Assembly (NCBI GenBank): GCA_965215315.1
Contig: CBDCDB010000008.1
Coordinates: 3,224,001 to 3,288,000 of the forward strand
Length of the DNA: 64,000 nucleotides
Direction: 5' to 3'
Source of the DNA: Truepera sp965215315
GTDB lineage: Bacteria > Deinococcota > Deinococci > Deinococcales > Trueperaceae
In this document: positions 63,854 to 64,000 of the stretch, piece by piece
How the letters are laid out: each line of letters starts with the position of its first letter
Position numbering within the stretch: the stretch's first letter is position 1
Translations under genes and position numbers: made by a program
Notes under the pieces: model-generated
Told to the model about the DNA's origin: nothing
What the model saw: only the letters and a program-made list of their open reading frames with translations
The model's database searches: none

Positions 63854-64000
63854 GTGGACTTCATTTTTATCATTTTGGGGATTGTACTTCTTTATTTCGG
63901 CGGCGACTTGCTGGTGGACAACGCCAGCAGTCTAGCGCGGCGGTGGGGCGTCAGCTCACTTGTTGTTGGCCTGACGGTCGTTTCGCTCGGCACCTCGGCT
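63854..64000 (+). CDS. Sodium/calcium exchanger family (CaCA/YrbG-like), 3' end outside window
   Basis: Only the first 49 codons are present. The hydrophobic segment IFIILGIVLLYFGGDLLVDN followed by VVGLTVVSLGTSA matches the first repeat (alpha-1) of CaCA exchangers, including the conserved GTS. Divergent from PBP1A. The function of the whole protein rests on this fragment. Confidence 0.82.
   Translation, partial: MDFIFIILGIVLLYFGGDLLVDNASSLARRWGVSSLVVGLTVVSLGTSA

Overview
The window looks like a chromosomal segment of a Deinococcota bacterium, probably on the Trueperaceae/Deinococcales side; this is inference. The support is a short Thermus-type EF-Ts (197 residues), many genes that seem to be transcribed without a leader (a TANNNT -10 box 5-8 bases before the start codon), moderately high GC (about 57-58 percent by eye) and mostly housekeeping content. 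I found no rRNA, no convincing tRNA and no CRISPR array.

Layout. 1-4.6 kb: a decayed sensor kinase beside its LuxR-type regulator, a decayed beta-propeller lipoprotein, a PAS-PAS-LuxR protein and a DUF3105 protein. 4.7-12.8 kb: acrylyl-CoA reductase-like enzyme, divergent MOSC and macro-domain genes, a subtilase lipoprotein, Mn superoxide dismutase and a secreted nuclease. 12.9-19.8 kb: comEA-comEC (DNA uptake), a Ser/Thr kinase, holA and a TPR-GGDEF diguanylate cyclase. 20-21 kb: an IS630-type insertion sequence. 21-31.1 kb: second subtilase, meaB-coaD-eamA, hslO, second eamA, two nucleotidyltransferase-type genes around a bifunctional nuclease, and gatB. 31.4-42.2 kb: PIG-L deacetylase, TPR protein, then rpsB-tsf-pyrH-frr, separated from cdsA by an accessory block (methyltransferase, CDF transporter, frameshifted MFS/MarR efflux pair, a short mobile repeat and tandem duplications).

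42.3-49 kb: aminotransferase, lipB-lipA, an AT-richer two-gene unit (unknown protein plus PIN domain), DUF1697, DUF2461, an AhpD-like protein and DUF4180. 49-54 kb: a two-component system beside a NEW3-domain/ABC transporter operon. 54.2-57.9 kb: a TetR repressor with a clear operator, divergent from an operon for a membrane protein, a cupin, an epimerase and a cupredoxin, ending in an epimerase remnant. 58.7-64 kb: pyrophosphatase, a small conserved protein, pdxT, an S58 peptidase, PBP1A and the start of a CaCA exchanger.

Four signals stand out beyond gene content. The palindrome CTCGAG occurs about 140 times (about 20 expected) and TTTTACGG/CCGTAAAA about 26 times (1-2 expected), so the genome carries iterated words. 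A family of about 105-bp elements ending in TATAGCA/TGCTATA occurs three times and resembles non-autonomous IS630/Tc1-like elements. Leaderless promoters are common and include one pair of overlapping divergent -10 boxes. Several genes are decaying by nonsense, frameshift or internal deletion.
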